From: an uncultured Lachnospiraceae bacterium
GTDB taxonomy: Bacteria; Bacillota; Clostridia; Lachnospirales; Lachnospiraceae
DNA length: 64,000 nt
Direction: 5' to 3'
NCBI GenBank assembly: GCA_910585005.1
Contig: CAJUCN010000014.1
Span: 1 to 64,000, forward strand
Shown here: piece after piece, positions 7,785 through 16,239 of the stretch
Layout of the letters: each line of letters begins with the position of its first letter
How positions within the stretch are numbered: position 1 is the first letter of the stretch
Program-made: the position numbers and the translations under genes
Notes under the pieces: model-generated
Databases searched by the model: none
What the model saw: only the letters and a program-made list of their open reading frames with translations
Told to the model about the DNA's origin: nothing

Positions 7785-8732
7785 GTGAATAAAAATAGTA
7801 TTAAGGATTATAGCAGGAAAATATCTGAGCGTATGTGGAATCTGCCTGATAAGGGGGAACTTGAGAGTCATCGTGAGGAAACTTATATTGATGATATTAT
7901 TCAGAAAAACCATATAGAGAGAACACTTCTTGATAATTTAGAGGGGATAGGGACTGTTTTTGATGCCGGTGCGGGTTGTGGACGATTTTCTATCCTTCTT
8001 GCAAAACATGGCTGCCGGGTTACACATTTTGATCTATCTCAGCCTATGATAGACAAAGCAAAAGAACTGGCGAAAAAAGCGGGTGTTATAGACAGAATAA
8101 CTTTTGTAAAAGGCGCATTGGAAGATTTAGGTGAGTATACAAATAAATCCTTTGATATGGTTGTTTCTTTTGATGCACCGATTTCATATACCTATCCGAA
8201 TCAGGAGCAGGTTATCGGTGAGCTTGTGCGTATCGCCCAAAAACGTATTATGATAAGTGTAACAAGCCGTTTGGGTAGTTTGCCGTATCTTGCTAATCCA
8301 ATTCAGAAAAATCAATTTATACTGAATGAACATTCTGAAGACCCGTTTGTACAATGGTGTATATCTAACAGGCAAAATGCAATAGATACATTTTCTTTTA
8401 AAAAGAGCAATATAGAAAAGCTCATGGCAGACGGGCTTATGGGAGGGGAAAACGAAATAGCCGAATATGAAAAAGGAGGCGCTCCGTGGTGTATAACATA
8501 TACTTTTCTGCCAGATGAATTAGAAGGTTTACTGCGCCGCTTTGGAGTGAAAAATATTGAGATGGCAGGTCCCGGAGCATATGCAAGAACAGTTCCCCAT
8601 GAATTACTTGTAAAAATTATGAATGATTCAAAACAACGATCAGATTTTTTAGATGTTTGCTATCAATATGACTCAAATCAATATGTTTGTGGTATGGGGA
8701 AAGACAATTTGCTGGCAAAGGGAGATTTATAA
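7785..8732 (+). CDS. Class I SAM-dependent methyltransferase
   Basis: A 315-residue protein with motif I VFDAGAGCGRFSILLA (about residues 58-73), motif II-like THFDLSQPMIDKAKEL and a post-motif FDMVVSFDAPISYTYP, all typical of Rossmann-fold methyltransferases of the Methyltransf_11/25 type. The substrate is not evident. The C-terminal third is an extension of unknown role. The start is GTG 7785 with CGGAGGAA upstream. It follows the AraC-phosphotransferase gene by 60 bp in the same direction, so it may belong to the same transcript; a resistance-type modification role would be speculation. Confidence 0.85.
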   Translation: MNKNSIKDYSRKISERMWNLPDKGELESHREETYIDDIIQKNHIERTLLDNLEGIGTVFDAGAGCGRFSILLAKHGCRVTHFDLSQPMIDKAKELAKKAGVIDRITFVKGALEDLGEYTNKSFDMVVSFDAPISYTYPNQEQVIGELVRIAQKRIMISVTSRLGSLPYLANPIQKNQFILNEHSEDPFVQWCISNRQNAIDTFSFKKSNIEKLMADGLMGGENEIAEYEKGGAPWCITYTFLPDELEGLLRRFGVKNIEMAGPGAYARTVPHELLVKIMNDSKQRSDFLDVCYQYDSNQYVCGMGKDNLLAKGDL

Positions 8733-9207
8733 GCGATAATTGTCTATCGTTTCTTATGCCGTTACATAAGTAATGATTATTGAGTGTTTCGGTTAGGGAA
8801 TGTAAACGTATGACATTGGTGTAAATTAGGGGCGATGATCTCGTCCCTCTGTCTTTTTCTCTGAAACATTTTCCGACTGCCTTTCTGAAATTGCTTTTTG
8901 GTCATTTGGTATTCTCTTACCATATTCCTTGTTGCAGCCTTTTCTATAGGTTCAGGTAACTGCTTTTTCTCTAAAAAGTAAGGTGGATATAGGGCAGTTT
9001 GTGTGGAAGGGAGCCTGCCGGGGGATAAATTTAGAATATGATTTTCACTAGTTGGGATTTTTTCTAAATAATAATGGTGTAATAGGCAATTTATGGTACA
9101 ATAAATAATAGTAAAAAACTGGTTACTATATTTATAAAGGCGAAATAATACAACAGACATGGATACATTGTATAAAAGATAATGGAGAGGGGGAAACAAA
9201 AGATAAA
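8733..9207. other. 475 bp intergenic region, no confident gene
   Basis: I see no supported gene on either strand. A minus-strand open frame (8777-9199) encodes a Lys/Gln/Arg-rich stretch but has no convincing ribosome site or family, and may be a decayed fragment. The right end (9090-9207) is very AT-rich with TACAAT and TATAAA boxes and probably holds the promoter of the NACHT gene. A weak hairpin, CGATA/TATCG, follows the methyltransferase stop. Confidence 0.5.
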
Positions 9208-12200
9208 ATGAGTAATAATATTGAACATGAAAAAGTTAGGAATATTATTCTCTTGGAAACAGACAAGAATAAAAAGGGAGATCTTTTTAATCGATTGGCG
9301 TATGATGTTTTTCATGCGCTCGGATTTGGAGAGCCACGGTTTAATATACCGAAATCTGGAAGAGAAATTGATTTAATATTACAGCATCGCACGGAAGATC
9401 GTATCGCACTGGCAGAGTGCAAAGCTCATGCAGAGAAAGTGGGTGGATCAGATGTAAACAAATTCATAGGGGCATTAGATGTAGAAAGAGGAAAATATGA
9501 GCAGGAAGGGAAAAGTGTTGTTGGATATTTTTTATCGCAATCTGGTTTCAAGGGTACTGTCTATGAGCAGGAGAAAGAAAGGGCTAGAGCCAGAAAAGAA
9601 CGCAATGAAAAGTTTGAGATGATACTTTTAGGTCCTGATGGAATAGTAAGAGAGCTAATACAAGGCCATGTGCTCTGCTCTCTCAAACAGGCAGCTAGTG
9701 CTGTAAAAATTCAAGGGGAAGAACTATATTTGTGTGAACAAGTGGATTTGCTTGCCTGTGAGGAGGGGTGGATATGGGTTTTGTATTATGCACGTTTTCC
9801 GAAACAAGAGGCAACACATTTTGCTTTTGTACATGCAGATGGAAATCAGCTTCTGAATCGCATTTCTGACACAATACTTCAGAGTTTCACATTGTGTAAT
9901 ACGGCTTTTTCAGGCCTTACTTATTTAGAGGCGCCATCGGAGAAAAATTGTGATGGCAAAGCGGCACAAGAAGCTTATTTTCAATATCTGAAGACAGAAT
10001 TATCCGAAATTCAATTTGAGGGAATGCCTGCCGATAAGGAAGCAGGGGCTGTAAAAGTGGATTTGGAAAATATTTTTGTTCCATTGCAATTTTACTGCAA
10101 TAATAAGAATGAAAAAAATACAGAGAATGAGAAAGAGGATATTTCAATAAATAAGATACTAAGCAACTCTTTAAGGGCGGCTATACTTGCTAAACCAGGA
10201 GGTGGAAAATCTACATTGATTAGAAGAATGGCCTTGGCTTATGCATATCCAGAGCGGAGGTTACGGGTAGATGATGGACTGCCTGACAGAGATTGGTTTC
10301 CGGTTTACATTCGATGCAGGGATTTGGAAAATAATGCGACAAAAAGCATTATGGAGATCATAAGCTTGATTGTCCAGAGGGCAGAAATTACAAAATATGA
10401 AAATTCTTTTAAAATGTTGATAGAAAATGCACTACAGGATGGACGTGTACTCCTTTTAATTGATGGGTTGGACGAAATATCCAACGAAAAACACCGTATT
10501 TGTTTTGCAAATCAACTCCGAACTTTTGTCGCAACCTATCCAAATGTGCATTTGATAATAACGTCAAGGGAGGCTGGTTTCCGAGCGGTTACAGGAACCA
10601 TTGCTACATATTGTAAACAATATTTTATAAGAGGACTTCAGGAGAGGCAAATACGACTTTTGAGTTTGAAATGGCATCAGGCTATTTTGGGAGATTCCAA
10701 GCAGGTGATGGTTGATTCAAATAAACTCTGTGATACGATACTTTGTGATAAAAGGATTGTTGCCTTGGCAGAGAATCCCTTATTGCTGACCACTTTGTTG
10801 TTTGTGAAGCGATGTGTGGGATATCTTCCTACGAAAAGATGCCGACTTTATGAAGAAATGATAAAATTGCTCCTTGTAACATGGAATGCAGCAGCACATG
10901 ATAAATTGGATATGGATGAGACAGAACCGCAACTAGCATTTGTGGCTTATTGTATGATGGAGCGGGGGCAGCAGAAAGTAACAAGAGATAAACTGGAAAG
11001 GTACATTATAGAAGCAAGAAAAGAGCTTCCGGAAATATTAGATTATACCAAAGTTTCACCCTCTAAATTTATCGAACAGGTAGAGGAACGAAGCAGTTTA
11101 TTGATTCAATTAGGGTATGAAGAGAATGATCTGGGGCAGATGACAGCCTCTTATGAATTTTCACATTTGAGCTTTCAGGAATATTTAGCGGCAAAGGCGA
11201 TTGTAAAGCAGTGGATGCCTAATTCACATAATATGGATTTATTGAAAGCTTTAATGCCACATATGCAAGAAGAACATTGGAGAGAAGTCATTCCATTAGC
11301 GGCATTTCTTTCAGGACGTGACGCACAGCCGTTAATAGAATATTTAGTAGAGCAAAATGAGGAATGTGAATTTTCAGCTAGTAATGATACAAAGAAATTA
11401 ATAAATGATTCTGGCATGATAGCTTTGCATCTTGCAAATTGCATTGCTAATGAGGTGCCTGTAAATCAGAATTTGCTCAAAAAAAGTATCCTTATTATTA
11501 TAAAAAGAAAAATGATTTTAGAAGATATTATGTTTAAATCTGATTTATATGGTTCAATTGATGTATTTGATACTATTGCAAAGAGCAAATACGGAAATAA
11601 TTACTATGATATTGTAGAAAATGAATTATTTAATCACTTTGAAGGTAACTATGCGTATGAATTTTCTGATGCATGGATAAAGTTATCTCTTCAGGGCAAT
11701 GAAAACGCTCTACAGTCAAATAATATATTGTCATTGCTTAAAGATGATAATCGTCAAAAAAGAGTAACTGGAGCATTATTAATGATGTATAAAGCGTTTT
11801 TATGTGCTCATCCTAAGAGAAATAACAAGGAAGAGATTATAGATGCGGGACGTAAAAAAGAAATATTTACCTTTATAGAGCAAATGTTGAAATTAGAAGA
11901 TGATTTAGGTGTCTATTCTGCAGCATGGTGTATTGCATGGGCAGGTTTTGGGGAAGCGGATATAATTCCCAAAGAAGCTATAGCTGATATTGCGGAAAGG
12001 CTTGTGGAGTTATGGATGTCTGATATGTCTGCATCCCCTGATTTGAAACGCATAATTTCATGGGGATTAGCCAGTATATGTATGCCAGGGATAAAAATAG
12101 AAAAGAGATCTGGGTTAACAGAAGTAATTGAAAGTAATTTTAATGCTCCAGAAAATAATGAGGATAGGATTGCTGCTGTTCATGTAGCGATTGTGGCAAA

Positions 12201-12318
12201 CGAATGGTCAATTAATGAGACTAAATATAGATTACAAAAGTCTGGAGCTGTTCAAGAATACAGTATTAGTGAAAGTCGTTTTTTGAAAATGATGAAAGTT
12301 GTTCCAACAAATGATTAA
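9208..12318 (+). CDS. NACHT NTPase with N-terminal Mrr-like nuclease domain (bacterial NLR-like defence candidate)
   Basis: A 1036-residue cytosolic protein. Residues about 22-130 match an Mrr/PD-(D/E)XK endonuclease: KGDLFNRLAYDVFHALGFG, then GREIDLI (D55) and ALAECKAH (E70, K72). Residues 328-336 are the Walker A AKPGGGKST and 415-423 the Walker B LLLIDGLDE, followed by IITSREAGF; this arrangement, with a preceding FVPLQF strand, is the NACHT STAND ATPase. YEFSHLSFQEYLAAKAI (about 650) is the winged-helix end of NACHT. The C-terminal ~370 residues are helical and are probably the sensor. Bacterial NACHT proteins with nuclease effectors are known anti-phage systems in which recognition triggers oligomerisation and nuclease activity. 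A purine-rich GGAGAGGGGG lies 15 nt before ATG 9208, which is longer than ideal. Codon use is AT-rich, suggesting transfer. Confidence 0.88.
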   Translation: MSNNIEHEKVRNIILLETDKNKKGDLFNRLAYDVFHALGFGEPRFNIPKSGREIDLILQHRTEDRIALAECKAHAEKVGGSDVNKFIGALDVERGKYEQEGKSVVGYFLSQSGFKGTVYEQEKERARARKERNEKFEMILLGPDGIVRELIQGHVLCSLKQAASAVKIQGEELYLCEQVDLLACEEGWIWVLYYARFPKQEATHFAFVHADGNQLLNRISDTILQSFTLCNTAFSGLTYLEAPSEKNCDGKAAQEAYFQYLKTELSEIQFEGMPADKEAGAVKVDLENIFVPLQFYCNNKNEKNTENEKEDISINKILSNSLRAAILAKPGGGKSTLIRRMALAYAYPERRLRVDDGLPDRDWFPVYIRCRDLENNATKSIMEIISLIVQRAEITKYENSFKMLIENALQDGRVLLLIDGLDEISNEKHRICFANQLRTFVATYPNVHLIITSREAGFRAVTGTIATYCKQYFIRGLQERQIRLLSLKWHQAILGDSKQVMVDSNKLCDTILCDKRIVALAENPLLLTTLLFVKRCVGYLPTKRCRLYEEMIKLLLVTWNAAAHDKLDMDETEPQLAFVAYCMMERGQQKVTRDKLERYIIEARKELPEILDYTKVSPSKFIEQVEERSSLLIQLGYEENDLGQMTASYEFSHLSFQEYLAAKAIVKQWMPNSHNMDLLKALMPHMQEEHWREVIPLAAFLSGRDAQPLIEYLVEQNEECEFSASNDTKKLINDSGMIALHLANCIANEVPVNQNLLKKSILIIIKRKMILEDIMFKSDLYGSIDVFDTIAKSKYGNNYYDIVENELFNHFEGNYAYEFSDAWIKLSLQGNENALQSNNILSLLKDDNRQKRVTGALLMMYKAFLCAHPKRNNKEEIIDAGRKKEIFTFIEQMLKLEDDLGVYSAAWCIAWAGFGEADIIPKEAIADIAERLVELWMSDMSASPDLKRIISWGLASICMPGIKIEKRSGLTEVIESNFNAPENNEDRIAAVHVAIVANEWSINETKYRLQKSGAVQEYSISESRFLKMMKVVPTND

Positions 12319-12429
12319 TAGCGTTAATATTTGGAGTATTGGAACTCAGAAAAATATCTTATGGCATATTTATGATATTATGCTATCATATATCTAATTT
12401 AGAAATAGATAAGGCGGGAGGCGATGCAA

Positions 12430-12840
12430 ATGGCTGTCATGGCATACAATGATCAATTAAGAAATTTATTAGCTAATGTGGAATGTGTACTGGCTTTGGA
12501 TACGGCGGCAGATTTTTTAGGACTGACAAATGGCGGCTATAGAGATGTGGCACAGATATTTGTTAATAAAAAGCAGAATATAGAAGGAACGGGACAAATT
12601 TTGGTACCATCATTGGAGAATCTGGAATGTGAGGAACGGAACGGGCTGGTATGTACCACAGCAAATCAGACTATCATTGATCTTCTGGAGCAAAATGGTG
12701 ACGAGCAGATTATTACAGAAAGTCTGGCAAATTATTATGATGAACACAATGAGAGTTTTGATGGATTTAATGTGCCCGAACATTTACAATCGAGATTTGA
12801 AAAGTATCGGGAATGGGCATTACAGTATTATGAAGAGTAG
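12430..12840 (+). CDS. AbiEi-like type IV antitoxin candidate
   Basis: A roughly 136-residue acidic protein encoded directly upstream of an AbiEii-type nucleotidyltransferase (stop codon 12838-12840, next ATG 12841). The segment VLALDTAADFLGLTNGG resembles the middle of AbiEi antitoxins, which neutralise AbiEii toxins and autorepress the operon. No clear N-terminal winged helix is visible, so it may be a minimal or divergent antitoxin. Start choice: GGGAGG at 12416-12421 is only 2 nt from ATG 12424 but 8 nt from ATG 12430, so the second ATG is preferred. It lies about 110 bp after the NACHT gene and is probably a separate unit within the same defence cluster. Confidence 0.6.
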   Translation: MAVMAYNDQLRNLLANVECVLALDTAADFLGLTNGGYRDVAQIFVNKKQNIEGTGQILVPSLENLECEERNGLVCTTANQTIIDLLEQNGDEQIITESLANYYDEHNESFDGFNVPEHLQSRFEKYREWALQYYEE

Positions 12841-13530
12841 ATGATGCGTGTGGATTTGATGGGATTTTTGTATAGAGTAATGGAAGAACTGGCGAATGCA
12901 GGTATACCGATTGTATTTAAAGGAGCAGTGGTTCTAAATCTTGTAATCAGAGAGAATAACCCATCAAAAGTAGAGAGAATGACTAGGGACTGATGGTGAC
13001 TGGGTTGGAGATTTCCAACGATGGAGGAAATGGAAAAAGCATTGCGAAATGCAGTGGAAAAAGTAGATTCATCGTTAGACATTCAGGTTAATAGGGTATT
13101 TGGTGAACGAAAATCTGCAGGTTTCAAAATTGTTAATGAAATAGGAGAGAAAATTGCGAGTATTGATTTAAGTGTTAGAAAGAATCAATTTTGCAGCCAT
13201 TATATTTCTTATGTCAATGGGGTGTCTATTACAGGTGCCAGCTTATCAAAAATGTTATCAGATAAAATATATGTAATTTTAGGTCAAAATGTATGCCGAA
13301 GAATGAAAGATGTGTTGGATATTTATGTAATGTCTTATATTACAAAAATTAATACGGATGAGTTGCACCAGATATGGAGGGAAACCGGAAGACAATTGGG
13401 GAATTTTGAAGCGTATAAAACGCAGGTGAAAGAGCTTAATGAAGCCTATAACAAAATGAAAAGCATAAGGAACGAACCGGATTTTATAGAGGTATATCAA
13501 CGGGTAAATGAGATAGTATTTCACGGATAA
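12841..13530 (+). pseudogene. AbiEii-like nucleotidyltransferase toxin, broken at the catalytic motif
   Basis: The first 50 codons (12841-12990) read an N-terminus with FKGAVVLNLVIRENNPSKV and RMTRD, then hit TGA (12991). The same reading frame resumes at ATG 13021 for 169 codons (MEEMEKALRNAVEKVDSS onward). Between them, the expected continuation DGDWVGD is readable only one frame over (GAT GGT GAC TGG GTT GGA GAT, from 12992), and a second shift just before 13018 restores the frame. The pattern fits a 2-nt loss plus a 1-nt loss about 25 bp apart. The lost segment contains the Asp-x-Asp metal site of the nucleotidyltransferase, so the toxin should be inactive even if the downstream part is translated. 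In the family, AbiEii/MenT-type toxins transfer nucleotides to tRNA or other targets. Confidence 0.8.
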
Positions 13531-13549
13531 GTAAATAATAAAAAGATGG

Positions 13550-13584
13550 AGACATTATGCTGATATTTAGGATAATGTCTTTTC
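13550..13584 (+). terminator. Terminator after the AbiE pair
   Basis: The stem AGACATTAT (13550-13558) / ATAATGTCT (13572-13580) is followed by TTTCT, 20 bp after the toxin remnant's stop. Confidence 0.65.
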
Positions 13585-13715
13585 TATTTAAAATCTAAGA
13601 TTAGAAAATGGGTTAGATAATCAGTAGGCATAGGATTTGACGCTTACTTTTTTATGGTTGAGAAAAAAGGGCACAAAGAAAAACAAATTTTAACATATCT
13701 GACAATTCCTAAAAA

Positions 13716-13761
13716 ATCCCCTGTTTTTTATAATAAATTTACATATTAAAAAATGGGGGAT
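13716..13761 (+). repeat. 15-bp inverted repeat overlapping the GH94 promoter and ribosome site
   Basis: The arms at 13716-13730 and 13747-13761 pair along 15 positions, allowing two G-U pairs, around a 16-nt AT-rich loop. The right arm contains the GGGGGA ribosome site for ATG 13767. The left arm overlaps a TATAAT box (13729-13734). It could act as a regulator-binding site, or as an SD-hiding RNA hairpin if transcription begins further upstream. Confidence 0.55.
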
Positions 13762-13766
13762 CAACG

Positions 13767-16169
13767 ATGAGATACGGATATTTTGATGACAAAAAACGGG
13801 AATATATCATTGACAGGATGGACGTTCCCACGTCCTGGACGAACTATCTGGGGGTGGAGGACTTTGCCACGGTTCTTAATCACACGGCAGGAGGATATTC
13901 TTTTTACAAAAGCCCGGAATATCACCGCATCAGCCGTTTTCGCGGAAACAGTATCCCTATGGACAGGCCAGGCTACTATATTTATATCAGGGATAACGAG
14001 AATGCAGATTATTTCAGTATTTCCTGGCAGCCGGTGGGGAAATCCTTTGACCAGGCGAAATATATCTGCCGCCATGGCATGTCTTATACTTCCTATGAAT
14101 GCAGGTACAGTGGTCTAACTGCCACCCAGACGATGTTTGTGCCGATAGGGGAAGATGTGCTGTTATGGGATGTGACGGTGGCAAATGAGGGGGATCGGGT
14201 CCGGAACCTAAGTGTGTTTTCTTATCTGGAATTTTCTTTCCATTCTATTGCGGTGGATAATCAGAATTTCCAGATGAGTTTGTACAGTGCAGGCAGCTCC
14301 TATGCGGATGGCATCATTGAGGAAGACCTTTTTTATGAACCTGAGGGGTATCAATACTTTACCGCCAGCTTTGAGCCTGATGGCTTTGAATGTATGAGAG
14401 ACCAGTTTCTTGGGCGTTATCACACGGAAAGCAATCCCCAGGCGGTCATAGATGGCGTCTGTGGCAAAAACTTTGAAAAGGGCGGAAATCACTGTGGCGT
14501 TCTGCAAAAAAATGTGACATTGCAGCCGGGGGAGAAGGTACGGCTGGTTTACATGCTGGGAGAGGGAAACCGCATGGCGGCGTTTCCCGTGCGGGAAAAA
14601 TACAGCAATTTTGATAACGTGGACAGGGCGCGGGAGGAACTTTCGGCCTACTGGGAGGAAAAATGCAGCCGGCTGCAAGTTAGGACCCCCCATCAGGGAA
14701 TGAATACGTTGCTTAACACATGGACTTTATACCAGTCGGAGATTAACGTGATGTTTTCCAGGTTTGCTTCCTTTATCGAAGTGGGGGGACGGACAGGCTT
14801 AGGTTACCGGGATACCGCCCAGGATGCCATGACAATTCCTCATTCCAATCCGGGAAAGTGCCGGGAAAGGATTGAGCAGCTTTTGAATGGACTGGTATCT
14901 GAGGGGTACGGACTACATCTTTTTGACCCGGCATGGTTTGAGGAAGAAAAGGAAAGCGACGGTTTTAAGTCTCCCACGGTTATTCCCATATCGGAAAAGG
15001 ACAGGATCCACGGGCCGGAAGACGCCTGTGCGGACGATGCGCTGTGGCTGGTTCCGGCTGTGGTGGAATATATCAAGGAGACAGGAGAGTTTGATTTTGC
15101 GGAAAAAGTCATGCCCTATGCGGACGGCGGCAGCGCTACGGTTTATGAACACCTGAAAGCAATCTTGGATTTTTCCCAGCGGCAGGTAGGGGAAAACGGC
15201 ATCTGCAAGGGCCTGCGTGCAGACTGGAATGACTGCCTGAATCTTGGAGGGGGAGAAAGCGCCATGGTATCCTTTTTACATTATTGGGCGCTGGAAAACT
15301 TTATCCAGTTGGCCCGGTATCTTGGAAAGGAGAAGGACGCCGCCTATTATGAAATGGTGGCGGATAGGGTGCAGGAGGTCTGTGACCGGGTGCTCTGGGA
15401 CAAGGAGTGGTATATCCGCGGCATCACGAAAAAGGGTAGAAAGATAGGTACTTTTGAGGATAAGGAGGGCAGGATCCATTTGGAATCCAACGCATGGGCA
15501 GTGCTCTCCGGAGCGGCAAAGGGAGAGCGGGCCAGGAGGGCAATGGAAGCCATTGAAAAGTATTTGTACACGCCGTACGGCCTTTTGCTGAATACGCCGG
15601 CTTACACAAAGCCTGATTCTGATATTGGTTTTATCACAAAGGTTTATCCGGGGCTAAAGGAAAATTCTTCCGTCTTTTCCCACCCCAATCCCTGGGTATG
15701 GGCAGCGGAGTGCATTCTGGGAAGAGGCGATGTGGCTATGAAATACTATGACGCCCTTTGTCCGTATAACCAGAATGATCTGATAGAGATCCGGGAGGCG
15801 GAGCCTTACTCCTACTGCCAGTTTATCAGCGGAAAGGAGCACAGCAGATTTGGGCAGGCCCATCATCCCTTTATGACGGGATCTGGCGGCTGGGCATATT
15901 TTTCGGCTACGCGCTACATGTTAGGCATCCGCCCGGGGTTTGACGATCTGGAAATTGATCCCTGTATTCCTTCTGACTGGAAAGAATTTGATGTGGTAAG
16001 AATCTGGAGGGGAGCAACCTATCACATCCATGTGGACAACAGCGCCGGGGTGATGAAGGGAAAAGCCCATATCAGCCTGGACGGTGAGACCGTGGACAAG
16101 ATTCCCGCAAAAGAGCCGGGAAGCGTTCACGAGGTATCGATTGTCCTTGGCCCCCAGCCGGGCATTTGA
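13767..16169 (+). CDS. GH94 glycoside phosphorylase, chitobiose-phosphorylase-like
   Basis: An 800-residue cytosolic enzyme with the GH94 layout: N-terminal beta-sandwich, helical linker, (alpha/alpha)6 barrel and small C-terminal domain. The catalytic acid is D489 in LRADWNDCLNLGGG, and the phosphate/substrate loop TGLGYRDTAQDAM lies at 343-355. From memory, the TGLGYRDTAQD form and an 800-residue length match N,N'-diacetylchitobiose phosphorylase (EC 2.4.1.280) better than cellobiose phosphorylase, which has GLGFRDSNQDLLG; this distinction is inference. The reaction is beta-disaccharide + phosphate giving sugar 1-phosphate + sugar. The phosphohexomutase 70 bp downstream would feed the sugar 1-phosphate into central metabolism. 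ATG 13767 has GGGGGA upstream, partly in a hairpin. It is the first gene of the uptake/phosphorolysis locus. Confidence 0.88.
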   Translation: MRYGYFDDKKREYIIDRMDVPTSWTNYLGVEDFATVLNHTAGGYSFYKSPEYHRISRFRGNSIPMDRPGYYIYIRDNENADYFSISWQPVGKSFDQAKYICRHGMSYTSYECRYSGLTATQTMFVPIGEDVLLWDVTVANEGDRVRNLSVFSYLEFSFHSIAVDNQNFQMSLYSAGSSYADGIIEEDLFYEPEGYQYFTASFEPDGFECMRDQFLGRYHTESNPQAVIDGVCGKNFEKGGNHCGVLQKNVTLQPGEKVRLVYMLGEGNRMAAFPVREKYSNFDNVDRAREELSAYWEEKCSRLQVRTPHQGMNTLLNTWTLYQSEINVMFSRFASFIEVGGRTGLGYRDTAQDAMTIPHSNPGKCRERIEQLLNGLVSEGYGLHLFDPAWFEEEKESDGFKSPTVIPISEKDRIHGPEDACADDALWLVPAVVEYIKETGEFDFAEKVMPYADGGSATVYEHLKAILDFSQRQVGENGICKGLRADWNDCLNLGGGESAMVSFLHYWALENFIQLARYLGKEKDAAYYEMVADRVQEVCDRVLWDKEWYIRGITKKGRKIGTFEDKEGRIHLESNAWAVLSGAAKGERARRAMEAIEKYLYTPYGLLLNTPAYTKPDSDIGFITKVYPGLKENSSVFSHPNPWVWAAECILGRGDVAMKYYDALCPYNQNDLIEIREAEPYSYCQFISGKEHSRFGQAHHPFMTGSGGWAYFSATRYMLGIRPGFDDLEIDPCIPSDWKEFDVVRIWRGATYHIHVDNSAGVMKGKAHISLDGETVDKIPAKEPGSVHEVSIVLGPQPGI

Positions 16170-16239
16170 CAGCGGCAAAAATGTTGTCAGGAGGGAAACA
16201 AAGCATAGCTACGCAGGCAGCACAGAAACGAGGTGAAAC

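Noticed and set aside
8777..9199. 140-codon minus-strand frame
   Set aside because: No ribosome site, unconvincing N-terminal composition and no family recognised; noted only as a possible remnant.
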